Assembly (NCBI RefSeq): GCF_000402035.1
Contig: NC_021287.1
Coordinates: 1 to 64,000, forward strand
DNA from: Caballeronia insecticola
GTDB taxonomy: Bacteria; Pseudomonadota; Gammaproteobacteria; Burkholderiales; Burkholderiaceae
Direction of reading: 5' to 3'
DNA: 64,000 bases
Part shown: piece after piece, positions 49,165 to 61,226 of the stretch
Position numbering within the stretch: the stretch's first letter is position 1
How the letters are laid out: each line of letters opens with the position of its first letter
Notes under the pieces: generated by a model
What the model was told of the DNA's origin: nothing
Databases searched by the model: none
What the model saw: the letters and a program-made list of their open reading frames with translations, nothing else
Position numbers and translations under genes: made by a program

Positions 49165-50327
49165 TGTGCGGCCCCCGAAGAAGCGGGCTTGGGCATGTGC
49201 GCCTTCCTCGAAGGCTTCGCCGCCGCGCCCGATGCCGTTTTGGGCGCCGCGGCCTTGGCCGCGGGTTTTTCAGCGGGCTTTGCGGCAGCGACGGGCGCCG
49301 AGCTTGCAGCGGGCGCCGAGCCCGCCACTGCTGCCGAGCCTGCCACCGCCGCCGAGCCCGCGACCGCCGCCGACGCGCCACTCGCGCCCGCGGCAGTTGC
49401 CGCGGCCTTGGCCGCCGGCTTCTTCTTGCCCTTGTTTTCCTTCGCTTCCTTGGCGGCGGCGGCCGCTTCCACTTCGATCGGGTTCGGCGGCACGTTCACG
49501 TTGTAGTGCAGCACGAGCAACTGGCGCGCACCCCGCACCGCGGCGATCGGCACGCAGACGACGCGCGCGAATGCCGTGTCCGCCTGTTTGTCGACGCGCA
49601 GCACCTTCGCGACCCGCAATCCGGGCGGATAGACGCCGTCGAGGCCGCTCGTCACGAGTTCGTCGCCGGCTTGCACGTCCGCGCTGATGGGCACGAAGCG
49701 CAGATCGAGCGTGTCGCCCTTCGGCGTGCCGTAGATCACGCTGCGCAAACCCGTGCGCGCGATCTGCACCGGCACCGCCTGATCTTTATCCGTCAGCAAG
49801 GTGACTTCCGATTGCATCGGAAAGACGCGCGTCACCTGACCGATCACGCCGTCTTCGGTGACGACCGGCGCGCCGTCCTGGATGTTCTGTTGCGAACCCT
49901 TGCCGATCACGACTTTCTGCGTGAACGGATCGCGCGTGTCGTACTGGATTTCGGCGGGCGTTTCATTGGTCGTGGCGCGCGATTGCAGATTCAGCAACGC
50001 GCGCAGATGCGCGTTTTCGGTGGCCAGTTGCGCGGCGTCGCCCGCTTTGACGGAGAGTTGCAGATTCTTGTCAGCCAGTTTCTGATTCTCGCTGCGCAGG
50101 TTCGCGCTCGTCACGGCGAGATCCGCGGCGCCCATGAAGATGTCGCGCGGCACGAGCGCGGCGCGCTGCAATGGATAAAGCCCCGCGCCGAGCATGCCGC
50201 GTGCGATTTCCAACGTGTTGAAGCGGGCATCCGAAACGAGCAATGCGATCGCGAGGACCACAAAGAAAATCAGACGCGCGAGCGCGGATGGGCCTTGCTT
50301 GAAAAGTGGCGGCGGACTGTATTCCAT
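49161..50327 (-). CDS. mreC: Rod-shape protein MreC with long repetitive tail
   Basis: The 388-residue protein has a membrane helix (about 18-35), a coiled coil (about 70-115) and the two beta-barrel periplasmic domain (about 120-285) that activates PBP2/RodA. After VPPNPIEVE (about 290) comes a 100-residue Ala/Lys/Pro-rich tail with a tandem AAVAGSA repeat (three copies) and lysine-alanine runs. The core is standard; the tail is variable in the family. Confidence 0.94.
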   Translation of the reverse strand: MEYSPPPLFKQGPSALARLIFFVVLAIALLVSDARFNTLEIARGMLGAGLYPLQRAALVPRDIFMGAADLAVTSANLRSENQKLADKNLQLSVKAGDAAQLATENAHLRALLNLQSRATTNETPAEIQYDTRDPFTQKVVIGKGSQQNIQDGAPVVTEDGVIGQVTRVFPMQSEVTLLTDKDQAVPVQIARTGLRSVIYGTPKGDTLDLRFVPISADVQAGDELVTSGLDGVYPPGLRVAKVLRVDKQADTAFARVVCVPIAAVRGARQLLVLHYNVNVPPNPIEVEAAAAAKEAKENKGKKKPAAKAAATAAGASGASAAVAGSAAVAGSAAVAGSAPAASSAPVAAAKPAEKPAAKAAAPKTASGAAAKPSRKAHMPKPASSGAAQ

Positions 50328-50525
50328 GGTCGGCGCCGAGGGCGTGAACGGATGGATCGATGCTACAGGCTTGATCGCTTGTGGCGGAGCCTGCCCTACG
50401 CTATTTCGACAACGGCACGGACTGGATCCGGGCCGCGCGTGCGTCGCGTGACGCGGGTCGTTTCAGTTGTCGCACCGAAGGCCGTGCACATGCCGAAAAC
50501 CGGCAGCGAACGGCCCTGGCGGAGA

Positions 50526-51569
<1,044 letters not shown>

Positions 51570-51944
51570 TCAAAAATCCTGTCTCGCTGGGGGCCGTTCC
51601 TCGCTCGTAGCGCCGGGGACGGCAGCGGAAAAAAATTACGGTTTGCCGGGGCGCTAAACGCTCGCCGCGAGTTGCAAATCCGGGAAGAAATCTACCGCAG
51701 AATGGAGCGCCCAACGCAAACGTTTCTCGCAATACATTGATTCAGGGAGAAAGCCGCTGAGAGACCGATCCAGGGGTGAGTTGAGCGTGTAATGATACCT
51801 TATAATTTAGGGGTATCTATAGGAAAAGGATGGCATGTTCTGCCATCGCCAGACCTGATTCCGAGGGCTCTTCCAAGTTCCTAACCGGCTGTCTCAGCTA
51901 GGTTTTCGAAACGGGGGCTGTCCACGCTTTTCTCCGGTGATCCC
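51570..51944. other. Divergent promoter region between mreB and gatC
   Basis: No gene seen. TATAAT occurs at 51801-51806 on the plus strand, with a weak TTGAGC 14 bases before, so a gatC promoter is likely here. Sequence from 51780 to 51840 is AT-rich, typical of a shared promoter zone. GAGAA before the gatC ATG is a weak ribosome-binding site. Confidence 0.5.
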
Positions 51945-52244
51945 ATGTCTTTGACCCTGACCGACGTAAAACGCATCGCGCATCTGGCGCGGCTTGAACT
52001 GCCCGACCACGAGGCCGAACCCACGCTTGCGCGGCTCAACGACTTTTTCGGTCTCGTCGAGCAAATGCAGGCTGTCGACACGACCGGCATCGAGCCGCTT
52101 GCGCACCCGATCGAGCAGATCGAGGAAGTCGCGCTGCGTCTGCGTAACGACGCAGTCTCTGAGCGTATCGAGCGCGAAGAGTTCCAGCGTTCGGCGCCCG
52201 CCGTGCAGGACGGGCTCTATCTCGTGCCGAAGGTGATCGAGTAA
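51945..52244 (+). CDS. gatC: Asp/Glu-tRNA amidotransferase subunit C
   Basis: The 99-residue subunit stabilises GatA-GatB. It starts [19 protein letters not shown] and contains [15 protein letters not shown], the family core. It leads the gatCAB operon. Confidence 0.96.
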   Translation: MSLTLTDVKRIAHLARLELPDHEAEPTLARLNDFFGLVEQMQAVDTTGIEPLAHPIEQIEEVALRLRNDAVSERIEREEFQRSAPAVQDGLYLVPKVIE

Positions 52245-52305
52245 CGGCCGACTATCCAGCGATACCGCGCGCGGAAACGTACGCCGCGCTCATCAGGGAA
52301 CTGCA

Positions 52306-53802
52306 ATGCATCAAAAAAGCTTGACCGAATTGCGCACCGCGCTCGACTCGAAGGACATTTCCGCAGTCGAGCTGGCGCAGACTTATCTGCAACGCATCGA
52401 GGCCGCGAAGGGCCTGAATGCGTTCATCGGCGTCGATCGCGAACTCACGCTCGAACAGGCGAAAACCGCCGACGCGCTTATCGCGCAAGGCAATGCGGGC
52501 GCGCTCACCGGCCTGCCCATCGCGCACAAGGACGTGTTCGTCACGCGCGGCTGGGCGTCCACGGCGGGCTCGCACATGCTCGAAAACTACGCGAGCCCGT
52601 TCGATGCCACCGTCGTCGACCGGCTGAAGAACGCCGGTATGGTCTGCCTCGGCAAGACCAACATGGACGAGTTCGCCATGGGCTCGTCCAATGAGAATTC
52701 GTACTTTGGCGCAGTGCAAAATCCGTGGGACCTGAAGGCCGTGCCGGGCGGCTCGTCGGGCGGCTCGGCGGCAGCCGTGGCCGCGCGTCTCGCGCCTGCA
52801 GCAACCGGCACCGACACCGGCGGCTCCATTCGCCAGCCGGCGTCGTTTACCGGCATCACCGGCATCAAGCCGACTTACGGGCGCGTGTCGCGCTACGGCA
52901 TGATCGCGTTCGCGTCGTCGCTGGATCAGGGCGGGCCGATGGCGCAAAGCGCCGCCGACTGCGCGCTGCTGCTCAACGCCATGTCCGGTTTCGACGAGCG
53001 CGACTCGACCAGCCTGCAACGCGAGAACGAAGACTACACGCGCCATTTGGGCCAGGCGTGGACTTCGGGCGGCGACGCTTCGAAGCCGCTCGCGGGCCTG
53101 CGCATCGGCATGCCGAAGGAGTACTTCGGCGCCGGTCTCGCGGGTGACGTGCGTGCCGCCATCGACACCGCGTTGAAGCAATACGAAGCGCTCGGCGCCA
53201 CGCTCGTCGACGTGTCGCTGCCGAAGACCGAGCTTTCGATTCCCGTGTACTACATCATCGCGCCGGCGGAGGCTTCGTCGAACCTGTCGCGCTTCGATGG
53301 CGTGCGCTACGGGCATCGCGCAGCGCAGTACGGCGACCTGCTCGACATGTACAAGAAGTCGCGCGCGGAAGGCTTCGGGCCGGAAGTGAAGCGCCGCATT
53401 CTGGTGGGCACCTACGTGCTCTCGCACGGCTATTACGACGCGTACTACCTCCAGGCGCAGAAGATTCGCCGCATCATCGCGCGCGACTTCCAGGAAGCGT
53501 TCAAACAGTGCGACGTCATCATGGGACCGGTCGCGCCGTCGGTTGCGTGGAATCTCGGCGAGAAGACCGACGACCCTGTGCAGATGTATCTCGCTGACAT
53601 TTACACGCTCTCCGTGAGCCTCGCGGGTCTGCCCGGCATGAGCGTGCCGTGCGGTTTCGGCGCGGGTGCGAACGCGAATCGTCCGGTCGGCCTGCAGATC
53701 ATCGGCAACTATTTCAACGAAGCCCGGATGCTCCAGGTCGCCGACGCGTTCCAGCGCGCGACCGACTGGCACCGTCAGGCACCATCGGCATCGGGAGTGT
53801 GA
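52306..53802 (+). CDS. gatA: Asp/Glu-tRNA amidotransferase subunit A
   Basis: The 498-residue amidase releases ammonia from glutamine for amidation of Glu-tRNA(Gln) and Asp-tRNA(Asn). The Ser-cisSer-Lys triad is visible: Lys in [10 protein letters not shown], and the serines in [13 protein letters not shown] and [12 protein letters not shown]. It starts 61 bases after gatC. Confidence 0.97.
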   Translation: MHQKSLTELRTALDSKDISAVELAQTYLQRIEAAKGLNAFIGVDRELTLEQAKTADALIAQGNAGALTGLPIAHKDVFVTRGWASTAGSHMLENYASPFDATVVDRLKNAGMVCLGKTNMDEFAMGSSNENSYFGAVQNPWDLKAVPGGSSGGSAAAVAARLAPAATGTDTGGSIRQPASFTGITGIKPTYGRVSRYGMIAFASSLDQGGPMAQSAADCALLLNAMSGFDERDSTSLQRENEDYTRHLGQAWTSGGDASKPLAGLRIGMPKEYFGAGLAGDVRAAIDTALKQYEALGATLVDVSLPKTELSIPVYYIIAPAEASSNLSRFDGVRYGHRAAQYGDLLDMYKKSRAEGFGPEVKRRILVGTYVLSHGYYDAYYLQAQKIRRIIARDFQEAFKQCDVIMGPVAPSVAWNLGEKTDDPVQMYLADIYTLSVSLAGLPGMSVPCGFGAGANANRPVGLQIIGNYFNEARMLQVADAFQRATDWHRQAPSASGV

Positions 53803-53804
53803 AC

Positions 53805-55274
53805 ATGCAGTGGGAAGTCGTCATCGGTCTGGAAACGCACGCGCAGTTATCCACCGTCTCCAAGATTTTTTCGGGCGCGCCCACGCAGTTCGGCGCAAGC
53901 CCGAACTCGCAGGCAAGCCCCGTCGATCTCGCGCTGCCCGGCGTGCTGCCGGTGATGAACCGCGGCGCTGTCGAGCGCGCGATTCGCTTCGGCTTGTCGA
54001 TCGGTGCGCATATCGCGCCGCGCAGCATCTTCGCGCGCAAGAACTACTTCTATCCGGATCTGCCGAAGGGCTATCAGATCAGCCAGTACGAGATTCCGGT
54101 CGTGCAGGGCGGGCAGATCACCATCCAGGTTCCGGCCAACGAAAAGGCGGGCAAGGAAGCGTATTCGAAGACCGTGAATCTCACGCGTGCGCACCTCGAA
54201 GAGGACGCGGGCAAGTCGCTGCATGAAGACTTCGCGGGCATGACGGGCATCGACCTGAACCGCGCGGGCACGCCGTTGCTCGAAATCGTCACCGAGCCGG
54301 AAATGCGCAGCGCGGCCGAAGCGGTCGCGTATGCGAAGGCGCTGCATGGCCTCGTCATGTGGCTCGGCATCTGCGACGGCAACATGCAGGAAGGCTCGTT
54401 CCGCTGCGACGCCAACGTGTCGGTGCGGCCGGTCGGCCAGCAGGCGTTCGGCACGCGCGCCGAGATCAAGAACCTGAACTCGTTCCGCTTCCTCGAAGAA
54501 GCGATTCAATACGAAGTGCGCCGTCAGATCGAGCTGATCGAAGACGGCGGCACGGTGGTTCAGGAAACGCGTCTGTACGATCCGGACAAGCGCGAAACCC
54601 GCTCGATGCGCAGCAAGGAAGATGCGCACGATTACCGCTATTTCCCCGATCCGGATCTGATGCCGCTCGTGATCGAACCGTCCTGGATCGAGCGCGTGAA
54701 GGGCGAGATGCCCGAGCTTCCGGCGGACATGCAGAAGCGTTTCGTCGACACCTACGGCCTCACGCCGTATGACGCGGGCGTGCTGACTTCGTCGAAGGCG
54801 ATGGCATCGTACTTCGAAGCGCTCGTGCAGAAGGCCGGCGCGGGTCAGGCGAAGATCGCCGCGAACTGGATCATGGGCGACGTCTCCGCGCAACTGAACC
54901 GCGAATCGCTCGATATCGCTGATTCGCCGGTGTCGGCGGCGCAGCTCGCGCTGGTCATTCAGCGCATCGCCGACGGCACCATCTCCAACAAGATCGCGAA
55001 GGACATCTTCCAGGCGATCTGGGACGAGAAGGCGACGGACGAAGGCGCGGCGGACCGCATCATCGAGGCGAAGGGGCTCAAGCAGATTTCGGATACCGGC
55101 GCGCTCGAAGCGATCATCGACGAAGTGCTCGCCGCCAATCAGAAATCGGTCGAGGAATTCCGCGCGGGCAAGGAGAAGGCGTTCAACGCGCTGATCGGCC
55201 AGGCGATGAAGGCGACCAAGGGCAAGGCCAATCCGCAGCAGGTCAACGAACTGCTGAAGAAAAAGCTATCCTGA
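53805..55274 (+). CDS. gatB: Asp/Glu-tRNA amidotransferase subunit B
   Basis: The 489-residue subunit binds the misacylated tRNA and performs the kinase/amidation step. Family motifs are [27 protein letters not shown] and [10 protein letters not shown]; the C-terminal YqeY-like tail domain (about 340-489) ends with [16 protein letters not shown] 53805 lies two bases after gatA. Confidence 0.97.
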   Translation: MQWEVVIGLETHAQLSTVSKIFSGAPTQFGASPNSQASPVDLALPGVLPVMNRGAVERAIRFGLSIGAHIAPRSIFARKNYFYPDLPKGYQISQYEIPVVQGGQITIQVPANEKAGKEAYSKTVNLTRAHLEEDAGKSLHEDFAGMTGIDLNRAGTPLLEIVTEPEMRSAAEAVAYAKALHGLVMWLGICDGNMQEGSFRCDANVSVRPVGQQAFGTRAEIKNLNSFRFLEEAIQYEVRRQIELIEDGGTVVQETRLYDPDKRETRSMRSKEDAHDYRYFPDPDLMPLVIEPSWIERVKGEMPELPADMQKRFVDTYGLTPYDAGVLTSSKAMASYFEALVQKAGAGQAKIAANWIMGDVSAQLNRESLDIADSPVSAAQLALVIQRIADGTISNKIAKDIFQAIWDEKATDEGAADRIIEAKGLKQISDTGALEAIIDEVLAANQKSVEEFRAGKEKAFNALIGQAMKATKGKANPQQVNELLKKKLS

Positions 55275-55295
55275 TTCCCCAACGCGGAAAACGCG

Positions 55296-55333
55296 CGGGC
55301 TGCTGCCGGTAACGCCCGGCAGCAGCCCGTTTT
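55296..55333 (+). terminator. Terminator of the gatCAB operon
   Basis: CGGGCTGCTGCCGG and CCGGCAGCAGCCCG form a perfect 14-base-pair stem, followed by TTTT. Confidence 0.93.
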
Positions 55334-55368
55334 AATTGGCGAAGGGAAAAACAAAAGGAAAAAGAGAC

Positions 55369-56208
55369 ATGGCAAAGAAACCTGAGCTGGACGACTTCCG
55401 CGTACCTTTTTTCGACGCCGGCAAGAAGCTGAAGCCATTCGATCTGAGCGCGGTCGATCCGTCCGCGAAGCCGTTTTCGCTCGGCTCGAAAGACGCGGAC
55501 CGCGAACGGCTGGCGGCCATCGGCGCGCAACTCGACGACCTGCAGGAGAAGCTGCACGCACAGCGGCGCCAGCGCGTGCTGCTGGTGTTGCAGGGCATGG
55601 ACACGAGCGGCAAGGACGGCACCGTGCGCGCGGTGTTTCACGATGTCGATCCACTCGGCCTGCGTATCGTGCCGTTTCGCGCGCCGTCCGAACGCGAGGC
55701 CGCGCACGATTTCCTCTGGCGCGTGCACGCGCAGGCGCCGATGGCCGGCGAATTCGCGATCTTCAATCGCAGTCACTACGAGGACGTGCTCGTGCCGCGC
55801 GTGCTGAAGCAGATCGACGGCGACGAATGCGAGCGCCGTTATCGGCACATGCGCGATTTCGAGTCGCTGCTCGCGGACAGCGGCACGACCGTCGTCAAAT
55901 GCTTCCTGCATATTTCGAAGGAAGAGCAGCGCGAGCGGTTGCAGGCGCGCATCGACGATCCGACCAAACACTGGAAGTTCGACGTCTCCGATCTCGAAGC
56001 GCGCAAGCAATGGGACGCGTATCAGGACGCGTACGCGGACGCGATCGGCGCGACCTCGACCGAATACGCGCCGTGGTACATCATTCCGGCCGACTCGAAG
56101 ACGCATCGCAACGTGATGATCGCCGAACTGCTGTTGCGCACGATGCAGGACATGAAGCTCGAATTCCCGCCGGCCAAGGAATCGCTCAAGGGCGTGAAGG
56201 TCGAATAA
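55369..56208 (+). CDS. Polyphosphate kinase 2 family protein
   Basis: The 279-residue enzyme transfers phosphate between polyphosphate and nucleotides. It has the PPK2 Walker A GMDTSGKDGTVR, a lid region VPFRAPSEREAAHDFLWRVH and Walker B FNRSHYEDVLVPRV. The single-domain length and sequence fit PPK2 class I or III; which nucleotide is used cannot be told. ATG 55369 is preceded by AAAGGAAAAAGAGA. Confidence 0.92.
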   Translation: MAKKPELDDFRVPFFDAGKKLKPFDLSAVDPSAKPFSLGSKDADRERLAAIGAQLDDLQEKLHAQRRQRVLLVLQGMDTSGKDGTVRAVFHDVDPLGLRIVPFRAPSEREAAHDFLWRVHAQAPMAGEFAIFNRSHYEDVLVPRVLKQIDGDECERRYRHMRDFESLLADSGTTVVKCFLHISKEEQRERLQARIDDPTKHWKFDVSDLEARKQWDAYQDAYADAIGATSTEYAPWYIIPADSKTHRNVMIAELLLRTMQDMKLEFPPAKESLKGVKVE

Positions 56209-56233
56209 ACCAAAACCATAACCAAGGAAGCGT

Positions 56234-57022
56234 ATGTTTCGCGTGATTACCGCCAATCTGAACGGCATCCGTTCGGCCGCCAAGAAAGGGTTCTTCGACT
56301 GGTTCGGCGAACAGAAATCCGACGTCGTGTGCGTGCAGGAAATCAAATGCTCGCAGGACGATCTGACGCCCGAATTTCTCGCGCCACACGGTTTTCAGGG
56401 CTATTTCCAGCATGCGGTGAAGAAGGGTTACAGCGGCGCGGGCCTGTACACGCGCCACGAACCGGATGACGTGATCATCGGTTTCGGCTCGGAAGAGTTC
56501 GATCCGGAAGGGCGCTACGTGGAAGCGCGCTTCGGCAAGCTGTCGGTGGTGTCGGTGTATGTGCCGTCGGGATCGAGCGGCGACGAGCGTCAGCAGGCGA
56601 AATATCGCTTCATGGACGAGTTCATGCCGCACCTCGACGCGCTTTCGAAAGAGCGCGAAGTGATTGTGTGCGGCGACGTGAACATCGTGCACAAGGAAAT
56701 CGACATCAAGAACTGGAAGAGCAATCAGAAGAACTCAGGCTGCCTGCCTGACGAGCGCGCGTGGCTCACGAAGCTGTTCGACGATGTCGGCTATGTCGAT
56801 GTCTTCCGCACGCTCGACCAGCGGCCCGAGCAATACACGTGGTGGAGCAATCGCGGTCAGGCGTATGCGAAGAATGTGGGGTGGCGTATCGATTATCAGA
56901 TCGCGACGCAGGAAGTCGCCGCGACTGCGAAGAAGACGTCGATCTTTCGGGACATCAAGTTCAGCGATCATGCGCCGCTGACGATCGATTACGACTGGAA
57001 GCTCGCGAAGGCGAAGAAGTAA
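56234..57022 (+). CDS. xth: Exodeoxyribonuclease III
   Basis: The 262-residue AP-endonuclease/3'-exonuclease repairs abasic sites. It has ANLNGIRSAAKKGFFDW, catalytic Glu in CVQEIK, CGDVNIVHKEIDIKN, and the Asp-His end FSDHAPLTIDY. It lies 25 bases after the PPK2 gene and may share its transcript. Confidence 0.96.
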   Translation: MFRVITANLNGIRSAAKKGFFDWFGEQKSDVVCVQEIKCSQDDLTPEFLAPHGFQGYFQHAVKKGYSGAGLYTRHEPDDVIIGFGSEEFDPEGRYVEARFGKLSVVSVYVPSGSSGDERQQAKYRFMDEFMPHLDALSKEREVIVCGDVNIVHKEIDIKNWKSNQKNSGCLPDERAWLTKLFDDVGYVDVFRTLDQRPEQYTWWSNRGQAYAKNVGWRIDYQIATQEVAATAKKTSIFRDIKFSDHAPLTIDYDWKLAKAKK

Positions 57023-57024
57023 GG

Positions 57025-57939
57025 CTAGCGCCCGCTCTTCTTGAACCGCCCCATGCCCGCATAATTCGGCAACTGATCGATCGTCTTGCCGAGCGCCTTC
57101 GCATAGAGCGGCATCATGTCCGGCATGCGCTTGAGCAAATCCTGCCGCCGATCCGGCCCGTACGGATGCATCCAGATAAAGCCGGCATCCGCGCGGCGCG
57201 TGCCGGAATCGATCTTGTTCCACAGCGTGACGGCCGCGCGCGGATCGTAACCCGCGCGCGAGGCGATCTCGCTGCCGATCACATCGGCTTCGATTTCGTC
57301 GGCGGGGGAATAGCGCATCGACAGCAGTTCATCGCCGATATCCGGCTGCTGCGACGAATAATTCGAGAAGCCGAACAGTTGCGGCATGCCGCCGGCGCCG
57401 AGTTGCGCGGCCTGCTGCCGGCCGAGCCGCTCGCGCGCATGCTCGCGCAGCGCGTGCGCGATTTCGTGGCCGATCATCATGCCGATCTCGTTGTCGTTCA
57501 GACGCAGCTTGTCGATAAGCCCGCTATACACGACGATCTTCCCGCCCGGCAGGCAATACATGCGCTCGTCGGGCGACTTGATGACGTTGATTTCCCACTT
57601 CCAGTTCTTCGCGCGATCGTTCCACTTGAGCGCGAACGGAATCTCGTGATTCGCGATCTCGCGCACGCGCTTCACGAGCGGATTGGTGTCCGGAAGCAGC
57701 GTTTTGTCGCGCTCGGCATCGTGGATGATCTGCGCATATTCCCCGGCCGCCTGCGTCTCCAGCGTCGCGGGTGCAATCAGATTACGAAACAGCGCCGTAT
57801 TGCCGAAACGGATCTGGTTGTTGGGTGCGGTGTATGGCGGCGGCGTCTTCTGTTCGTCCTGAGCGTGCGCGGACACGGGCGCGAGCGACGCCAGTGCCCA
57901 TGCGCAAACCGAGGCGCGAAACTTGAAGGAAACCGTCAT
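57025..57939 (-). CDS. M48-family periplasmic metallopeptidase
   Basis: The 304-residue protein has a signal peptide (residues 1-26, ending SAHA), the HExxH zinc site in MIGHEIAHALREHARE and third ligand Glu in SPADEIEADVIGSEIA. It resembles BepA/LoiP-type Zn proteases of envelope quality control but lacks a TPR extension. ATG 57939 overlaps the stop of the ampG-like gene (ATGA), so the two are coupled. It converges on xth with a two-base gap. Confidence 0.9.
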   Translation of the reverse strand: MTVSFKFRASVCAWALASLAPVSAHAQDEQKTPPPYTAPNNQIRFGNTALFRNLIAPATLETQAAGEYAQIIHDAERDKTLLPDTNPLVKRVREIANHEIPFALKWNDRAKNWKWEINVIKSPDERMYCLPGGKIVVYSGLIDKLRLNDNEIGMMIGHEIAHALREHARERLGRQQAAQLGAGGMPQLFGFSNYSSQQPDIGDELLSMRYSPADEIEADVIGSEIASRAGYDPRAAVTLWNKIDSGTRRADAGFIWMHPYGPDRRQDLLKRMPDMMPLYAKALGKTIDQLPNYAGMGRFKKSGR

Positions 57940-59222
57940 CGTTGAGTTCTCCAGGGCGCGATTTTCGGCAACAGTAGCATGCCCGGAATGGACAGCACGA
58001 CGCAGACCATGAAGTACGGGAACCAACCCGTTTCACTCACGATAAAGCCGCTGCCCGCCGCGGCGAACGTGCGCGGCACGGCGGCGAGACTCGTGAACAG
58101 CGCGAATTGCGTCGCGGTGTAGCGTGGATCGGTGGTGCTCGCGATATACGCGGTGAAGGTCGCGAGCGTGAGGCCCGTCGCGAAGGTTTCGAAGCCGTAC
58201 AGCACGGCGAGCGCCACCGGCGACGGCCCGATCTTCGCGAGCCAGGCGAAACCGAGCGTGGCGATGATCTGCAGAAAGCCGAAGATCCACAGCCCGCGCG
58301 CAATGCCGATCTTCACCAGACAGATGCCGCCGAGCAGGCCGCCCGCGATGCTCGCCCAGAACGCCACCGCCTTCGCGATCACGCCGATCTGCGCGAGCGA
58401 GAAGCCGATGTCGAGGAAGAACTTGGTGGCGAGCGCGGTCGCCATCGTGTCGCCGAGCTTGTAGAGAAAGATGAAGCTGAGCACGAGGAGCGCGGCCCGC
58501 CAGCCGTCGCGCGTGACGAATTCGTGGAACGGTTCGACGATCGCCTCGCGCAGGCTTTTCGGCGGCGCGCCGTGAATCGCCGGTTCCTTGACGACGAGCG
58601 TCATCACGAGACCCGGCAGCATGAACGCCGCGGTGATGATGAACACGGTCTTCCACGGAAAAAAGCTCGCGAGAATCAGCGACAGCGAACCGGGCACGAG
58701 CCCTGCCACCTTGTAGGCGTTGACGTGGACCGCGTTGCCGAGCCCCTGTTCGGTGTCGGCGAGCAGTTCGCGGCGATAGGCGTCGATGACGATATCCTGA
58801 CTCGCGCCGAAAAACGCGACGAGCGCCGCCACCGCCGCGACCGCCCACAGATTCTGCTCCGGCGAAAAGAAGCCGAACGAGCCGATCGCCACCATCACCA
58901 GCACTTGCGTGAGGAACATCCAGCCGCGCCGCCGCCCGGGACTCCAGCCCGGAAAGCGCGGCACGTAGCGGTCCATCAGCGGCGACCAGACGAATTTCCA
59001 CGTATACGGCAGGCCGATCAGCGCGAAGAGGCCGATTTCCTTGACGTTGACGTGCGCGGTCGTGAGCCACGCCTGCAGCAGGCTGAAGAGCGTGAACAGC
59101 GGCAATCCCGACGTAAAGCCGAGAAAGACGCAAATGAGAATGCGCGTGTTGAGAAACGCGCGCCAGCCGGGATGATCTTCGTGAGCAGTTAGAGCGGGCG
59201 CCTCGTGTGGCTTATCGGGCAT
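57936..59222 (-). CDS. ampG: AmpG-like muropeptide permease
   Basis: The 428-residue MFS protein has about twelve to fourteen membrane segments and the AmpG signatures GFTSGLPLFTLFSLLQAWL, GLPYTWKFVWSPLMDR and GASQDIVIDAYRRELL. It imports anhydromuropeptides for wall recycling and, in species with an inducible AmpC, controls its induction. It is translationally coupled to the M48 protease. Confidence 0.9.
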   Translation of the reverse strand: MPDKPHEAPALTAHEDHPGWRAFLNTRILICVFLGFTSGLPLFTLFSLLQAWLTTAHVNVKEIGLFALIGLPYTWKFVWSPLMDRYVPRFPGWSPGRRRGWMFLTQVLVMVAIGSFGFFSPEQNLWAVAAVAALVAFFGASQDIVIDAYRRELLADTEQGLGNAVHVNAYKVAGLVPGSLSLILASFFPWKTVFIITAAFMLPGLVMTLVVKEPAIHGAPPKSLREAIVEPFHEFVTRDGWRAALLVLSFIFLYKLGDTMATALATKFFLDIGFSLAQIGVIAKAVAFWASIAGGLLGGICLVKIGIARGLWIFGFLQIIATLGFAWLAKIGPSPVALAVLYGFETFATGLTLATFTAYIASTTDPRYTATQFALFTSLAAVPRTFAAAGSGFIVSETGWFPYFMVCVVLSIPGMLLLPKIAPWRTQR

Positions 59223-59267
59223 GTCGTAGTACGGGCAGTGGTCGATGCGTGATGATTCCGGCGTTCG

Positions 59268-59876
59268 TCACCGGCGCTTCACGCGATAGACCGCAAGACT
59301 ACCACGCCAGTTCGCGCCCCAACGGACCGACTGCCCGCCGTGCAGCACCACGCGGTCCAGAATCTCGATGCCGACTTCCGGCGCCAGCGCCTCGAAATCC
59401 TTGATGGTCAGCACGCGCACGTTCGGCGTGTTATGCCACTGATACGGCAGCGATTTCGACACCGGCATGCGGCCCTGAATCACCGAGAGCCGATGCTGCC
59501 AGTAGCCGAAATTCGGAAACGACACGATACATTCCCGCCCCACGCGCACCGTTTCGCGCAGGATCGCAGCGGTCTGATGAATGGTTTGCAGCGTCTGCGA
59601 AAGAATCGCGAAATCGAAACTGTCGTCCTCGAAGAGACGCAGGCCGTCTTCGAGATTCTGCTGGATCACGTTCACGCCCTTTTGCGCGCACGCGAGCACG
59701 CCCGCATCGTTGATCTCGATGCCGTAGCCCTTCACTTCGAGCTCTTCGCCGAGCAGCGAAAGCAGCGAGCCGTCGCCGCAGCCGAGATCGAGCACCGTCG
59801 AGCGCGGTTCGACCCAGCGGGCGATCGCGCGGAAATCCGAGCGCAGCGCGAGCGAATCGAGAGTGTTCTGGTTCAT
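59268..59876 (-). CDS. metW: Methionine biosynthesis protein MetW
   Basis: The 202-residue protein is a small Rossmann methyltransferase-like protein with [15 protein letters not shown] and [14 protein letters not shown]. MetW acts with MetX in homoserine acylation. Its ATG overlaps the metX stop by four bases, confirming the metXW pair. Confidence 0.95.
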   Translation of the reverse strand: MNQNTLDSLALRSDFRAIARWVEPRSTVLDLGCGDGSLLSLLGEELEVKGYGIEINDAGVLACAQKGVNVIQQNLEDGLRLFEDDSFDFAILSQTLQTIHQTAAILRETVRVGRECIVSFPNFGYWQHRLSVIQGRMPVSKSLPYQWHNTPNVRVLTIKDFEALAPEVGIEILDRVVLHGGQSVRWGANWRGSLAVYRVKRR

Positions 59877-61018
59877 GCGCCGATCTCCGTGGCGATGCGT
59901 TCGTAATAGGCGCGCATCAGGTTGTGATAGCGCGCGTCGTCGAGCAGGAAGGCGTCGTGGCCGTGCGGCGCGTCGATTTCGGCGTAGCTCACCGTGCGCT
60001 TGTTGTCGAGCAGCGCCTTGACGATTTCACGCGAGCGCGCGGGCGCGAAACGCCAGTCCGTCGCGAAACTCGTGACGAGATATTTCGCCTGCGTGTTGGC
60101 GAGCGCGCGGGTCAGGTCGCCGTCGAAGGCTTTCGCGGGATCGAAATAGTCCAGCGCGCGCGTGATCAGCAGATACGTGTTGGCGTCGAAGTATTCGGCG
60201 AACTTGTCCGCCTGATAGCGCAGATACGACTCCACTTCGAATTCCACGTCGAAGTTGAAGTTGTACGCATCGAGCGCGCCTTCCGCCCGGCGCAGCGCGC
60301 GGCCGAACTTCACGGCCATGTCGTCGTCGGAGAGATAGGTGATGTGGCCGATCATGCGCGCAACGCGCAGCCCGCGGCGCGGCTTCACGTCGTGCGCGTA
60401 ATAGTCGCCGCCGTGGAAGTCGGGATCGGAGAGAATCGCCGAGCGTGCCGTCTCGTTGAACGCGATGTTCTGCGCGGACAGCTTCGGCGTCGACGCCACG
60501 ACGATGCAATGCGCGAGCCGCTCCGGGTACATCAAGCTCCACGCCATCGCCTGCATGCCGCCGAGGCTGCCGCCCATCACGGCCGCGAAACGCTCGATGC
60601 CGAAGCGGTCCGCGACGCGCGCCTGCGCGTGCACCCAGTCTTCGACGGTGACCACGGGAAAGCGTGCGCCGTAGGGCTTGCCGGTCGTGCGGTCGATGCT
60701 CATCGGGCCGGTCGAGCCGAAGCACGAACCGAGATTGTTCACGCCGATCACGAAGAAGCGGTTCGTGTCGAGCGGCTTGCCGGGACCGACCATGTTGTCC
60801 CACCAGCCGACGTTTTTCGGATCGTCGGCATACACGCCCGCGACGTGATGCGACGCGTTCAGCGCGTGGCACACGAGCACGGCGTTCGAGCGCGCGGCGT
60901 TCAGTTCGCCGTACGTTTCCACGACGAGTTCGTAATCGGCGAGCGACGAGCCGTTCTGCATGGCGAGCGGCTCGGCGAAGCGTAGTGTTTGGGGAGTGAC
61001 GATGCCGATCGATTCCAT
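59873..61018 (-). CDS. metX: Homoserine O-acyltransferase
   Basis: The 381-residue alpha/beta-hydrolase acylates homoserine to begin methionine synthesis. It has the nucleophile elbow [12 protein letters not shown], the oxyanion region [12 protein letters not shown] and the Asp-His end [14 protein letters not shown]. Whether the acyl donor is succinyl-CoA or acetyl-CoA cannot be told reliably from sequence. ATG 61018 ([10 protein letters not shown]) is chosen; an upstream frame to 61129 is non-homologous. Confidence 0.95.
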   Translation of the reverse strand: MESIGIVTPQTLRFAEPLAMQNGSSLADYELVVETYGELNAARSNAVLVCHALNASHHVAGVYADDPKNVGWWDNMVGPGKPLDTNRFFVIGVNNLGSCFGSTGPMSIDRTTGKPYGARFPVVTVEDWVHAQARVADRFGIERFAAVMGGSLGGMQAMAWSLMYPERLAHCIVVASTPKLSAQNIAFNETARSAILSDPDFHGGDYYAHDVKPRRGLRVARMIGHITYLSDDDMAVKFGRALRRAEGALDAYNFNFDVEFEVESYLRYQADKFAEYFDANTYLLITRALDYFDPAKAFDGDLTRALANTQAKYLVTSFATDWRFAPARSREIVKALLDNKRTVSYAEIDAPHGHDAFLLDDARYHNLMRAYYERIATEIGA

Positions 61019-61226
61019 TCGTTCCGCCTTGATTGAGCGGCTAAACGGTGTCGGCGAAGCGCGGAAGAAACTGCGGATGGCGCGGCTGACGACCTCTTTA
61101 GCCGCATTTATAGTGAACTCGGGCCGCAAAGCCGTGAAGTTCGCGCGCCCGCAATCGAGTCAGCAAATCGGCGCGTTTCGTGGGTGTCGAGAATATCTCG
61201 TCAGCGTTGAAGTATAGCGGAAAAGC

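Noticed and set aside
61019..61226. SAM or SAH riboswitch upstream of metX
   Set aside because: I could not find the conserved stems of any known SAM/SAH class in these 208 bases; only a TATAAA-like -10 was seen.
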